Assembly (NCBI GenBank): GCA_020443425.1
Contig: JAGRIE010000002.1
Location: 62,001 to 126,000, forward strand
Direction: 5' to 3'
Source of the DNA: Halioglobus sp.
Lineage (GTDB): Bacteria > Pseudomonadota > Gammaproteobacteria > Pseudomonadales > Halieaceae
DNA: 64,000 nucleotides
Part shown: positions 1-8,956 of the stretch, piece by piece
How positions within the stretch are numbered: the first letter of the stretch is position 1
How the letters are laid out: each line of letters starts with the position of its first letter
Notes under the pieces: model-generated
Seen by the model: only the letters and a program-made list of their open reading frames with translations
The model's database searches: none
Told to the model about the DNA's origin: nothing
Position numbers and translations under genes: made by a program

Positions 1-647
1 CGGCTGGCGATGCCACCGGCGGCGATTACAGGCACCGATACCGCCGCACAGATTTTCGGCACAAGCGCCATCGTGCCTGTTTGCGTGGTCATGTCCTGGG
101 TCAGGAAACAGCCCCGGTGGCCCCCGGCTTCCAACCCCTGCGCAATCACCGCGTCGGCGCCGTGGTCAACCAGCCAGCGCGCCTCGTCTACCGTGGTCGC
201 AGTGGACAGGATCTTTGCGCCCCAGGATTTCAGGGGGTCCAGCAGCGCGGGCGCCGGCAGGCCAAAGTGAAAGCTCACCACGGCCGGCTTGAACTGCTCC
301 AGCACCGACAGCGCGGCCTCGCCAAACGGCTCCCGTGATACGCCGGCCGCGGCAGCGGGCGGCTCCACGCCCAGCTCCTGGAAATACGCGGCCAGCCTGT
401 GCTGCCAGCGCGTGGCTTGCGCGGGGCTGACAGCCGGAGTCCGGTGACAGAAGAAATTCACATTGAAAGGTTTGTTGGTCAGCCGGGTCAGGCGCCGCAG
501 CTCCGCTTCGAGTGCGGCAGCACTCAACATGGCACAGGGCAGGGAGCCGAGTCCGCCCGCATTGGACACGGCGGCGGCCAGTTCGGCGTCCTGTACCCCT
601 GCCATCGGAGCCTGGATGATCGGTCGTTGGATATTGAACAGTGTCAC
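1..647 (-). CDS. Nitronate monooxygenase (2-nitropropane dioxygenase family), 3' end outside window
   Basis: FMN-dependent TIM-barrel enzyme that oxidises alkyl nitronates. The reverse strand reads TLFNIQRPIIQAPMAG near the start, then KPFNVNFFCH, then GADAVIAQGLEAGGHRG containing the likely catalytic His, and ends at the edge in VIAAGGIAS, the phosphate-binding loop. About 215 residues are present, so roughly the last third is missing. I chose the GTG at 647 because a GGGGAGG Shine-Dalgarno lies 6 nt upstream and the family motif begins at once. An ATG at 683 overlaps the stop of the upstream esterase gene as ATGA and is the alternative, giving 12 more residues. It is the last visible gene of a minus-strand run with the esterase and peptidase genes. 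Confidence 0.88.
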   Translation of the reverse strand, partial: MTLFNIQRPIIQAPMAGVQDAELAAAVSNAGGLGSLPCAMLSAAALEAELRRLTRLTNKPFNVNFFCHRTPAVSPAQATRWQHRLAAYFQELGVEPPAAAAGVSREPFGEAALSVLEQFKPAVVSFHFGLPAPALLDPLKSWGAKILSTATTVDEARWLVDHGADAVIAQGLEAGGHRGCFLTQDMTTQTGTMALVPKICAAVSVPVIAAGGIAS

Positions 648-679
648 TGCCGCCTCCCCGCAATGGGTTGCTGTCGCGT

Positions 680-1606
680 TCATGCGTGCTGGGCGCGGTG
701 GCGCCAGTGAGAGTTCTGGATAATGGTCTGGATATAGTGGCGTATCGACGACCACGCCTGGGTCGCTTCCGGCACATCGGCTGTCACCAGGCCGTGCCAG
801 CCCTGGACCATGCCGGGCCAGCTCTCCGCTGTCACCTCGACACCGGCGCGAAGTGCATTGGCGCCGAGTGCTATGGCGCCCTCGCGCATGGTGTCGAACT
901 GGCCGATCTGCAGGTACATCGGGGGCAGGTCGTGCAGGTCCGCAAAAGCCGCGGAAACTTTCGGGTCGTCCAGCGGCAGCGCGCCGGCGAGATAGTCGCG
1001 GCCCCTGTTCCGCACCCATTCCGGGGTCAGGAACGGGTCGCCTGCGGGCACTGCAGGCCCCGATACGGACAGGTCGAACCATCCTGTGAGGGACACGAAG
1101 CACGCGGGCATGGGCAGGCCCTGCTCGCGCAATCGCAGCAGCAGGCTCATGGCGAGACTGCCGCCGCAGGATTCCCCCATCAGCACGATGGTGGATGGCG
1201 GGGTACCCTGCTCGAGCAAACCACAGTAGGCGTTGAAGCAGTCATCCACGGCGGCGGGGTAGGGATGTTCCGGAGCCAGGCGATAGTCGGGCATAACGAC
1301 TTTGCAATCTGTGTGTTGCGCGATAATCCCCGCGTAGAAGTGGTATTCGTCAAGCCCGGTCGAGACAAAGGCGCCGCCGTGACAGTGGAAGGCGGTGATG
1401 CTGTTGGAGGCGCCTTTCAGCGTGTAATCGCCGCAGCGCACACCGCCGTAGTGGCGTATCTCTACTGTCAGGTCTGCGGAGACCGGATGTCCGTGAAAGG
1501 GCTTGAACATGGCGCGCACGGCTTTGAAGTCTGCTGCGGGGTCAGCAAAATCCGCCGGTATCATGTCGATGATTGCCTGTAACTCCCTGCTTTGCACAAT
1601 CTTCAT
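680..1606 (-). CDS. Alpha/beta hydrolase, hormone-sensitive-lipase-type esterase
   Basis: A 308-residue serine esterase, probably cytoplasmic because no signal peptide is visible. It has the HSL-family layout: an oxyanion-hole segment FHCHGGAFVS (HGGA where HGGG is usual), the conserved YRLAPEHPYPAAVDDC segment, and the nucleophile elbow GESCGGSLA. A C-terminal GWHGL segment probably carries the catalytic His. Length is normal for the family. It sits 31 nt after the M42-like peptidase and its stop overlaps a possible start of the nitronate monooxygenase, so the three may be co-transcribed. The physiological ester substrate cannot be read from sequence. Confidence 0.9.
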   Translation of the reverse strand: MKIVQSRELQAIIDMIPADFADPAADFKAVRAMFKPFHGHPVSADLTVEIRHYGGVRCGDYTLKGASNSITAFHCHGGAFVSTGLDEYHFYAGIIAQHTDCKVVMPDYRLAPEHPYPAAVDDCFNAYCGLLEQGTPPSTIVLMGESCGGSLAMSLLLRLREQGLPMPACFVSLTGWFDLSVSGPAVPAGDPFLTPEWVRNRGRDYLAGALPLDDPKVSAAFADLHDLPPMYLQIGQFDTMREGAIALGANALRAGVEVTAESWPGMVQGWHGLVTADVPEATQAWSSIRHYIQTIIQNSHWRHRAQHA

Positions 1607-1637
1607 CCGCTATCTCGCTGGCACTGCGTTGTGTGGG

Positions 1638-2780
1638 TCAGGCCGTGGCCGCTTTGTGACGCTGTGGCTCGCCCAGCCGGGCCAGGTCAGACAGGATATC
1701 AATAAAGGCTTTCACTGAGGACAGCGGCGCGGACTCAGACATGGTGTGATAGCCCGAGGTCGGTATCTGCAGTGTCGTGCCGTCCACCAGTCCGTTCGAG
1801 GCACTGATAATCCGGCCCATCTCGGTCGACCCCAGTGAGCGCGGGTCCTCCCCCTCAGCGCGCAGGCGAACATTCAGGGCCTCCACATAGGCATCCTTCA
1901 TCTGGATATTTACGCCGCGCTGTTCGCACAGTGTAGCCAGCTTTTGGGTCAGTTGCGGGTTGAAGAGGGCGTTCGCATCCTTGTTGCGCAACACCAGTTG
2001 CTGTTGTGACGCGGATTGAAAGTCCGGGTAGGGACTGGTATCGACAACGATAAGCTGGTTGGAGCTGTTGCCGAAACGCCGGAACCATTCCAGCAGGTAG
2101 CGCCAGCTTTTGCCGGCCTCCTCCTGCGAGGTGAAGAACACCGTGCCGGTGAACCCCAACTCGAACAGGTATACCAGCACAGCAGCGGTCAATACATTGT
2201 CCAGCTGGCCGACCAGGGCTTCGTCGGTAATCTTCAGCGTATCGGCGAAGGCCACCGGTGTACCGGCGACCAGGTGTTCCAGCCCCTCGACCTCAAAAAT
2301 CAGGTTGTTCCGGTACTCGCAGATATACGCGCGCGTGATCTCGCCGCGGCCGCGATACATGCCCGACCAGGGTTCATAGGCATACACGTACTCGGCGCTG
2401 AAGCGATCGACGATTTTCTTCATCAACTGCTCGCCGACCGAGTTGCCCAGCAGGTCGGAGCGGGAGCCGGCCACGAAGGCGGCGTACTGGAACTCGTTGG
2501 GCCCGGTACAGATCAGGCCGTGACGGTCTATGTGGGCAGAGAGCATCAGGCTGTCCGGCTGGTTCCCGCGCGCCACCAGCAGCCCCTCGTACCAGGTGAC
2601 CTGCGCGCCCCGCTCTTCCAGTTCCCGCTGCAGCACGCGGAAGAAACTGTGCTCGGCACCGACCACACTGGGTTGCCGAATCAGTCGCGACAGCAGTTCC
2701 AGAAAGCCCGTGGGGAGGCCGACGGCCTGTTCATCGCGCTGGGCGTTACCGGATTGTTCACCGCTGGGGCCTTTGGTCAT
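1638..2780 (-). CDS. M42/M20-like zinc aminopeptidase family protein
   Basis: A 380-residue metallopeptidase-like protein. Metal-site motifs of the M42 (glutamyl aminopeptidase) fold are visible in order: AHIDRHG, a central GQLDNVLTA, the catalytic-Glu segment TSQEEAGKS, VVDTSPYPD, and a C-terminal SGYHTMSES that would supply the last His. This supports two-metal peptidase activity, while the substrate is unknown. The ATG at 2780 is preferred over a TTG at 2816 because GGAG lies 5 nt upstream. The gene is divergent from the MFS transporter and leads a minus-strand run with the esterase and nitronate monooxygenase genes. Confidence 0.82.
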   Translation of the reverse strand: MTKGPSGEQSGNAQRDEQAVGLPTGFLELLSRLIRQPSVVGAEHSFFRVLQRELEERGAQVTWYEGLLVARGNQPDSLMLSAHIDRHGLICTGPNEFQYAAFVAGSRSDLLGNSVGEQLMKKIVDRFSAEYVYAYEPWSGMYRGRGEITRAYICEYRNNLIFEVEGLEHLVAGTPVAFADTLKITDEALVGQLDNVLTAAVLVYLFELGFTGTVFFTSQEEAGKSWRYLLEWFRRFGNSSNQLIVVDTSPYPDFQSASQQQLVLRNKDANALFNPQLTQKLATLCEQRGVNIQMKDAYVEALNVRLRAEGEDPRSLGSTEMGRIISASNGLVDGTTLQIPTSGYHTMSESAPLSSVKAFIDILSDLARLGEPQRHKAATA

Positions 2781-3014
2781 ATGCGCTCCGATCGCAGCGA
2801 AAAGTAAGAGCGACAACGGGCTGCGATAGCTGGGCAGAATGAACCATCAAGCGGTTGATTGGCAACCCGTTTGTCGCGCCTGTGAACGCTTTTTTTTCGG
2901 GTGCCGGTGGTGGCTGTGGGGTGGCGTTTACGGGAGATATCCCGGCGCCGCTCGGGTAAGATAGTTGCACCCGTATCGGCGCCCGGAATGCCGACCTCCG
3001 CCCACAGAGCCGAC

Positions 3015-4238
3015 ATGTTCCGACTATTCTTTCCCCCCGCAGGATTGACCGAGGCAGACAGGACGCTGTTGCTGTTACTGGGCGCGGCGTTTTTTATCGG
3101 CAATTACGACATGTCTGTGCTCAGCCTGGCCCTGCCCAATATGCAGGCCAGTTTCAATATAGCCGAGGAAGACCTGGGCCAGGTGATTGCGGCGGCCCGG
3201 CTGGGCGCGCTGCCCGCGATCTTCCTGGCGCTGCTGTCTGATCGTATCGGCCGGCGCCGCCTGTTGATGGTCACCCTGCTGGGTCTCTCCGTGACTACGG
3301 CGGCCACCGGCTTTGCGCGGACGACAGAGGAGTTTGTCGCCATCCAGTTCTGCGCCCGGGGATTTGCCACTGCGGAAGAGATCATCGCGGTGATCTATAT
3401 ACTGGAAATGCTCCCCGCCAGGCATCGGGGCTGGGGTGTGGGCTTCCTCGCGGCCATGGGTGGCCTGGGGGCGGGGGCGGCCTCACTGCTCTACGGGCTG
3501 GTGGACGTGTTGCCCGGTGGCTGGCGAGCGTTATACCTGATCGCAACCGTGCCCATACTCTATATCGCCTGGCTGCGTCGACGCCTGCCGGAGTCAGGCA
3601 TGTTCACCCGCTACGCGGCGGCTAGCGAGCCCGCGCTGCTGTGGCAACCGTTCAGGGACATCTGGCGGCACCACCGGCGGGAGATGACAGCCACTGCGCT
3701 GATCGCCGCTGCGTTCTGGTTCCAGCTCGCCGCCACCCTGAACTTTATGTCGAAGTACCTGCAGGAGGTGCGTCACTTCGAGCCGCAGCAGGTGAGCCTG
3801 ATGTACATTGTCGCCGGTGCGATCGCGATCCTCGGCAACACCACTGCGGGCAGGATATCCGATCACCTCGGTCGGCGACCCACATTGGTCGCGATGTTGG
3901 TGTTGCACTGTGCCGCGACAATCGTGTTCTACAATACCGGGGGCTGGCTGCTGTCCGTGGCCTGGATCGCCACGCTGTTCGGGTATTTTGCGGTCGAGGT
4001 GATGGTCAATGCGATGAGCGGGGAGCTGTTCCCCACCGCCTGTCGCTCGACGGCATCGACGCTGCGTTCCATCAGCGGCATGTTCGCCGCCGTCGCCGGC
4101 CTGGCGGTTGAGGGCATGCTCTACTCCGGCCTCGGCAGCCACTCGGCCGCGATCTCGATAATCAGCCTCAGCTCCCTGCTGGCGGTGCCGGTGGTGGTGC
4201 TGATGCTGCGCGAGACATCCGGAACCGAGCTGAGCTAG
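3015..4238 (+). CDS. MFS transporter, sugar-porter-like
   Basis: A 407-residue inner-membrane major facilitator with about 12 hydrophobic segments. The loop 2-3 signature is visible as LLSDRIGRRRLLMVTL, the matching half-repeat as GRISDHLGRRPTLVAML, and GELFPTACRSTASTLRS resembles the loop before helix 11 in the sugar-porter/metabolite:H+ symporter group. The first helix begins about 20 residues after the chosen ATG at 3015. In-frame starts at 2988 (ATG) and 2901 (GTG) would add a polar, arginine-rich extension, so I consider them less likely. The substrate is unknown. The gene is divergent from the peptidase operon. Confidence 0.88.
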   Translation: MFRLFFPPAGLTEADRTLLLLLGAAFFIGNYDMSVLSLALPNMQASFNIAEEDLGQVIAAARLGALPAIFLALLSDRIGRRRLLMVTLLGLSVTTAATGFARTTEEFVAIQFCARGFATAEEIIAVIYILEMLPARHRGWGVGFLAAMGGLGAGAASLLYGLVDVLPGGWRALYLIATVPILYIAWLRRRLPESGMFTRYAAASEPALLWQPFRDIWRHHRREMTATALIAAAFWFQLAATLNFMSKYLQEVRHFEPQQVSLMYIVAGAIAILGNTTAGRISDHLGRRPTLVAMLVLHCAATIVFYNTGGWLLSVAWIATLFGYFAVEVMVNAMSGELFPTACRSTASTLRSISGMFAAVAGLAVEGMLYSGLGSHSAAISIISLSSLLAVPVVVLMLRETSGTELS

Positions 4239-4374
4239 TATGGGCGCCGCGCCCGACTGACAGCGAGTGCCGGTACACAGTCGCCATCTCCTGCGGCAGC
4301 TCGTGCAGGGCTGGAGCAGGGTCCGGTACCTGATACATACTGATAGAGTGCCCGCAGCTGACTGAGGTTACATT

Positions 4375-5379
4375 GTGCCAAAGCCGATCAAACACGCCGT
4401 AACCGCCAAGGTCAGGAACCACTACTCGTTCAAAAAAATCATGACGGGCTCGGACCTGTCGCGCAGGCGGCTGCCGATGATGTCTGCGACCAGCGACCTG
4501 CCCGGCCCCGTGGTGTGGTTGACAGCCTGTAGCCACGGCAATGAAGTCAGTGGCATTGTCGTGATCCAGGAGGTATTCAAGAGCATACGCAGGCGCCTGG
4601 CGCGCGGCGCTGTGCACGCGTTTCCGCTGATGAACCCGCTGGGCTTTGAGGTCGGAAAGCGACACATCACCATGAGTGGTGAAGATCTGAACCGCTCCTT
4701 CCCCGGGAATGCCAACGGTTCACTGGGTGAGCGGATTGCGCACCAGATATTCGAGACGATAACAGCGACAGAGCCCGACCTGGTCGTGGACTTCCACAAT
4801 GACTGGATCGAGTCCATTCCCTATGTGCTGGTGGATCATGACCCCGGCAGGGCCCACAGCAAATCCTACAAATCGACCCTGCACGCGGCTGGACAGGCCG
4901 GAATGTGTGTGATTGTCGATGAGGAGGAATTGCTGGAGAGCCTGTCGTTCAACTTGCTACTGCGCGACATCCCGGCGTTTACGGTGGAGTTGGGCAAGCC
5001 CAATATCGTCAGCGAATTGAATGTCGCATACGGCGTGGAAGCCATCTGGAATATCCTGGCGGATCTCGACATGATTGCCCCGCGCGAGACACTTTTCAGG
5101 TACCCGTTGCCGCAGGGTTATGCACATGACAAACCACTGCGCTACAGCGACAAGCCCTACGGGGCAAAGTCGGGAATTATCCGCTTCCTGGCGGCCCCGG
5201 GCGAGGTGGTGAAAGCCGGCCAGCCGCTGGCGCGGGTGGTGAACGCGTTCGGCCGGCGGCAGGAGACGCTGACCGCTGTGCGCGACGGCATCGTGCTCGG
5301 CCACTCCGACTCTTCAGTCGCCTTCCCGGGCGTGCCGATCATGGCGTTTGGGGTTGCCGAGGAGCGCGGGGGCGATTAA
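4375..5379 (+). CDS. Succinylglutamate desuccinylase/aspartoacylase family protein
   Basis: A 334-residue zinc-dependent deacylase related to AstE/AspA. The zinc-binding first motif is TACSHGNEVSG (H and E ligands), followed by MNPLGFEVGKR, GEDLNRSFPG with substrate-binding Arg, and VVDFHND containing the third metal ligand His. PAFTVELGKP carries the probable catalytic Glu. The C-terminal 80 residues form the beta-rich domain typical of the family. It starts at GTG 4375 with GAGG 7 nt upstream. The true substrate may differ from N-succinylglutamate, because no arginine-succinyltransferase genes lie nearby. Confidence 0.87.
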   Translation: MPKPIKHAVTAKVRNHYSFKKIMTGSDLSRRRLPMMSATSDLPGPVVWLTACSHGNEVSGIVVIQEVFKSIRRRLARGAVHAFPLMNPLGFEVGKRHITMSGEDLNRSFPGNANGSLGERIAHQIFETITATEPDLVVDFHNDWIESIPYVLVDHDPGRAHSKSYKSTLHAAGQAGMCVIVDEEELLESLSFNLLLRDIPAFTVELGKPNIVSELNVAYGVEAIWNILADLDMIAPRETLFRYPLPQGYAHDKPLRYSDKPYGAKSGIIRFLAAPGEVVKAGQPLARVVNAFGRRQETLTAVRDGIVLGHSDSSVAFPGVPIMAFGVAEERGGD

Positions 5380-5533
5380 AGCGCTGCACGCCGGCAGGCG
5401 GATATCCCGACATTTTTCCAAACAAAGGTTCATCCCCCCGCTATAGCCGTTTACACTGTGTCTGGATCAAGGATGACAGCGATACACAGCAATAATAAAA
5501 CCCTTGATTGCCAACCTAGACCGAAAGTGAAAT

Positions 5534-6382
5534 ATGCGAGTTGTTCGTCCAGAAGAAGTAGCCGAAACCCGGGCAACGGGTAGATCAATTCGCAGAATCG
5601 CCATCCTTGCAGCGGACAGGTCCGTACTGAAGCCGGTGCGGCGGGCGCTGGGGGTGACCCACGGTAACAGCGCGGAAGAGGCGTTCAACTCGGTCACTTT
5701 CAAGGGTGTCACGGTGATAACGGGCGTCATACCGGTGGGTCTCGCATCGGCAGAGGCCGCCACAGAGGCGTTGTTTTCCAGCTGTGGCGATAGCATAGAT
5801 CACCTTTTCGTGGTGACGACCAACAGCGCTTTTGATTTGCAGCTGGGCGTTGGCGACGTGGTCTTTCCCACTGTGGTGATGGACAGTCGCGATGGCGTCG
5901 CCCGCTATCCGGTAAACCCCGCTGCGTGTTGCCAGGGCGTGATCTACAGCAGTGATCACTGTGACTTTGATGACGATTATGTGGCTTCGCTCAATGACAA
6001 TGGTGTTTCGGGTGTCGATAGTGTGGCCGGAGCCGTCGCCGTGGTATGCGACAGGTATGACTGCGCATACACCGTGGTCAGCGCTGTGAGTGACACCATG
6101 GACTTGCTCGCAGAGCCGCGTGATCGATTCCTGTCGGCAGGGTTGCCCACTCCCGCTTCGGCGCTGCGGTTCGCACTGCAGCGGCCACAGCGAATAGCCT
6201 ATCTGATCGGTATCACAGTGGGTACAAGAAAGGCGATAGCGGCTGCAACAACGGCGGTCATGGCCAGTATTGAGCGCCTGTTACAACAGGCCAGGGATCG
6301 GGAGCAGGCTGGGGATGCGGGGCCGGCGGCAGTCTCATCCCGCAGGGCGTTTTCCTCGCCGAGGCCCGCGAGGGCCGAATAG
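5534..6382 (+). CDS. Divergent MTA/SAH-nucleosidase (PNP_UDP_1) fold protein
   Basis: A 282-residue protein with the core layout of purine nucleoside phosphorylases and methylthioadenosine nucleosidases. VVTTNSAFDLQLGVGDVVFP matches the GxxGGL...VGDVVxP segment. GVDSVAGAVAVVCDRY aligns with the DMESAAxAEVA helix, and SAVSDTMD aligns with the RAISDTAD loop bearing the general-acid Asp. The Glu that contacts ribose in DMES is replaced here, and the glycine-rich motif is changed, so catalysis on usual nucleosides is doubtful. The first 30 residues and the Ala/Arg-rich last 45 are extra. It converges with cbpM. Function is unassigned beyond the fold. Confidence 0.62.
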   Translation: MRVVRPEEVAETRATGRSIRRIAILAADRSVLKPVRRALGVTHGNSAEEAFNSVTFKGVTVITGVIPVGLASAEAATEALFSSCGDSIDHLFVVTTNSAFDLQLGVGDVVFPTVVMDSRDGVARYPVNPAACCQGVIYSSDHCDFDDDYVASLNDNGVSGVDSVAGAVAVVCDRYDCAYTVVSAVSDTMDLLAEPRDRFLSAGLPTPASALRFALQRPQRIAYLIGITVGTRKAIAAATTAVMASIERLLQQARDREQAGDAGPAAVSSRRAFSSPRPARAE

Positions 6383-6424
6383 CCGGCGCATGGTGAGCCG
6401 ACGGTAGCGAGGCCCCGCCGCCGG

Positions 6425-6730
6425 TTACTGATCGAGAAAGCGTTTCAGCTGATGTTCAAAATGCCGGTTGCGTCGCTCCAGTGCCTCGTTTCGGCGCAGC
6501 AGGTCAATCACCATGGCAACAGCAACCCAGTCGATTTCCAGGTCGGTGTGCAGTCGCACGGCCTTTTTCATCCAGTGGACGCTGGTCGCATCAAACACCC
6601 AATCCACAGTATTGCGACCCGCCACAGGTTGCGCGATACCGTGGTCGACGACTTCCACGATAAGTTGCTCATCGAGCTCATCGTACTGACACAACTCGTG
6701 CAGTGACACACTCAAAACCAGTTCAGTCAT
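6425..6730 (-). CDS. cbpM: Chaperone modulator CbpM
   Basis: A 101-residue MerR-HTH-like protein of the CbpM family, which binds the J-domain of CbpA and inhibits its co-chaperone and DNA-binding activities. Typical features are the Leu-rich start with LHELCQYDE, a central VDWVFDATSV segment, and the C-terminal helical DLLRRNEALERRNRHFEHQL likely to form a coiled coil. It follows cbpA directly. An ATG at 6730 with GGAG 9 nt upstream is preferred. A TTG at 6736 overlaps the cbpA stop as TTGA and is the alternative. The pairing with cbpA strongly supports the call. Confidence 0.92.
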   Translation of the reverse strand: MTELVLSVSLHELCQYDELDEQLIVEVVDHGIAQPVAGRNTVDWVFDATSVHWMKKAVRLHTDLEIDWVAVAMVIDLLRRNEALERRNRHFEHQLKRFLDQ

Positions 6731-6732
6731 TG

Positions 6733-7671
6733 TCAATTACTCCACTGGGCTCTTGGATCAAAATCGGCTTCTTCGGACAGGGATTGCCACAGCGCTGTGG
6801 TCTTGCTGTTGGTCGATGGTGGCATCACCACTTTCAACAGGGCGAACAGGTCGCCGCGCCCGGTTTTGGTGCTCAGCCCCTTGCCTTTGATGCGCAGGCG
6901 CTGTCCCGCCTGGCTGTTCGGCGCTATCGTGAGATTGATCTTGCCGGTGAGCGTGGGCACAGTGATCTTCGTGCCCAGGGCGGCCTCCCAGGGCGCCAGC
7001 GGAACGGTCAGCACCAGGTTGTGACCCTCTACATCAAACAGTGGGTGCGGCACCAGCCGGATGTGCAGGTACAGGTCGCCGCTGGGGCCCTCTCCCATGC
7101 CGGACCCGCCCTGCCCTTTCAGGCGTATGCGCTCGCCGTCCTGGACACCCGGTGGAATCTTCACCTTGAGGCTCTTTTTCACCTCTTTCATCTGGCCGTT
7201 TTCAATCACCGGAATCCGGTACTCGACCAGCTTCGAGGTCTCAGACACCGTTTCTTCCAGGAAAATGGGCATTTCGATCTCTGCATCCTGCCCCCTGCGG
7301 CCGGAGCGGGAGTGATGGCCGTCGCCGCCGGGGCCGCCGAAGATCGAATTGAAAAAGTCCGAGAAGTCCCCTTCAAAGTGCTGGCCACCCGCACCGCCGA
7401 AACCGGCGCTGCTCTGCCAGCCCGGCGGTGGCTCAAAACCGCCGCCGGCGCGCCCGCCATAGCGGCGCAATTCATCGTATTCCGCCCTGCGCCCCGCGTC
7501 CTTCAACGCTTCATACGCCTCGGCGACCTCCTTGAACTTCTCCTCGGCGCCCTCGTCCGGGTTCATGTCAGGGTGGTATTTCCTGGCCAGTTTCCGGTAG
7601 GCCGTTTTGATCGCCTTGTCGTCGGCATCGGGTTGTACACCGAGGATCTGGTAGTAATCTTTAAATTCCAT
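6733..7671 (-). CDS. cbpA: Curved-DNA-binding protein CbpA (J-domain co-chaperone)
   Basis: A 312-residue class B DnaJ-type protein that stimulates DnaK ATPase. The J-domain occupies the first 70 residues with the HPD motif in [11 protein letters not shown] Gly/Phe-rich linker follows ([31 protein letters not shown]). There are no zinc-finger CxxCxGxG repeats, which separates it from DnaJ. Two C-terminal beta domains follow, with [20 protein letters not shown]. The start [11 protein letters not shown] at 7671 is the family start. Frames open further upstream encode a non-conserved Arg/Cys-rich stretch, which I discarded. It is co-transcribed with cbpM. Confidence 0.95.
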   Translation of the reverse strand: MEFKDYYQILGVQPDADDKAIKTAYRKLARKYHPDMNPDEGAEEKFKEVAEAYEALKDAGRRAEYDELRRYGGRAGGGFEPPPGWQSSAGFGGAGGQHFEGDFSDFFNSIFGGPGGDGHHSRSGRRGQDAEIEMPIFLEETVSETSKLVEYRIPVIENGQMKEVKKSLKVKIPPGVQDGERIRLKGQGGSGMGEGPSGDLYLHIRLVPHPLFDVEGHNLVLTVPLAPWEAALGTKITVPTLTGKINLTIAPNSQAGQRLRIKGKGLSTKTGRGDLFALLKVVMPPSTNSKTTALWQSLSEEADFDPRAQWSN

Positions 7672-7866
7672 AAAGCGGTCCAATCCATAGATGGTACAGG
7701 TATCGGGGGCGACAGCAGCCGTGCGAGTGCCAGTGAGGTTGCAGTATGTCCTCGCACAGCACGCGCCGCGTCCCGTTGCTATTGTAGCGCCTGTGTGGGT
7801 ATTTCCCATACCCGTATGATGGAAATGACACTGCGCAGCGCCGGCGTGCGAAAGTCCGGGGCGGGG

Positions 7867-8931
7867 TCAGGTCCACCCTTTTCGCTTGAAATAGAGGAAC
7901 AGCGTTCCCGAGGTGACGATGAATACCATCCAGATGGCGGGGTAGCCCCAGGCCCATTTCAACTCCGGCATGGATTCAAAGTTCATGCCGTAGATGCCGG
8001 TGATGAAAGTGAGGGGAATAAACACTGAGGAGAATACGGTGAGCACTTTCATGACTTCATTCAGCTTGCTGCTGATACTGGACAGGTAGATTTCCAGCAG
8101 GCTGGAGAGGATCTCGCGATGGGTTTCAATAGACTCGATAATGCGCAGCAGGTGATCGTGCACATCCCTCAGGAAGATGCGCGTATTGGGGTCTATCAGT
8201 TCGGACTCGCTGCGCAGGAGTCCCGCCGTCAGGTCCCGCATGGGGGAGGCAAAGCGCCGCATCCTGATGACTTCGAGTTTGATCTCGTGCAGCTGTTCCA
8301 GCAACGCGGGGGTAGGCAGTGCAAATATCTCATCCTCGACTGAAATCAGGGTCTCCTCCAGTTGGTCCATGATGTCGAAGTTGAGGTCGACGATCGTATC
8401 CAGTACCGCGTACATCAGGTAGTCCGGGCCCATGCTCCTGATGCGCCCCCTGCTGTTCTCGAGACGCCTGATCACAGGTGCCAGAAGCGTGTCGGCCTTC
8501 TCCTTGAACGTGAACACGAAGTCCTTGAAAATCAGCAGGCTTACCTGCTCATGTACCACCGTGAACTCCCCTTGCAATGGCATCAGGCTTTTCAACACCA
8601 CGAACAGGTAGTCGTCATGCTCCTCCAGCTTCGGGCGCTGGTGCGTGTTGAGAATATCCTCCAGCACCAGCGGGTGAATACTGAAGTGCTGGCCGATCGA
8701 TTCGACGATGGAGGCGTCCGCGAGCCCTTCGACCATTACCCAGGTGACCGATGGTTTGTCGCGGTACTGCAGGATGTCCTGCACCGATACTATCGACCGT
8801 GTCTCGTAGTGGGCGGCGCTGTAATCGATCAGTGTTATGCGGCTTTCCGAATGGTGCACGTCACCCACGTGAACCAGTGAGCCGGGCTCGAGCCCGATCT
8901 TTTCGGACGCGTATTTCAGGGAAGTAGACAT
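7867..8931 (-). CDS. corA: Magnesium/cobalt transport protein CorA
   Basis: A 354-residue homopentameric Mg2+/Co2+ channel. A long cytoplasmic alpha/beta and coiled-coil region (residues 1-290) precedes two C-terminal transmembrane helices. The selectivity-filter signature YGMNF lies in FITGIYGMNFESMPEL between them. The C-terminal end KRKGWT is basic as expected. The length matches the TM0561-like branch. It begins 25 nt after the permuted-papain gene ends, so the two are probably one transcript. Confidence 0.95.
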   Translation of the reverse strand: MSTSLKYASEKIGLEPGSLVHVGDVHHSESRITLIDYSAAHYETRSIVSVQDILQYRDKPSVTWVMVEGLADASIVESIGQHFSIHPLVLEDILNTHQRPKLEEHDDYLFVVLKSLMPLQGEFTVVHEQVSLLIFKDFVFTFKEKADTLLAPVIRRLENSRGRIRSMGPDYLMYAVLDTIVDLNFDIMDQLEETLISVEDEIFALPTPALLEQLHEIKLEVIRMRRFASPMRDLTAGLLRSESELIDPNTRIFLRDVHDHLLRIIESIETHREILSSLLEIYLSSISSKLNEVMKVLTVFSSVFIPLTFITGIYGMNFESMPELKWAWGYPAIWMVFIVTSGTLFLYFKRKGWT

Positions 8932-8956
8932 AATGCGGAATCCGTGTGGCAGTGTG

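Noticed and set aside
641-1582. 313-codon plus-strand frame
   Set aside because: Antisense of the HSL-type esterase, which has all its motifs on the minus strand.
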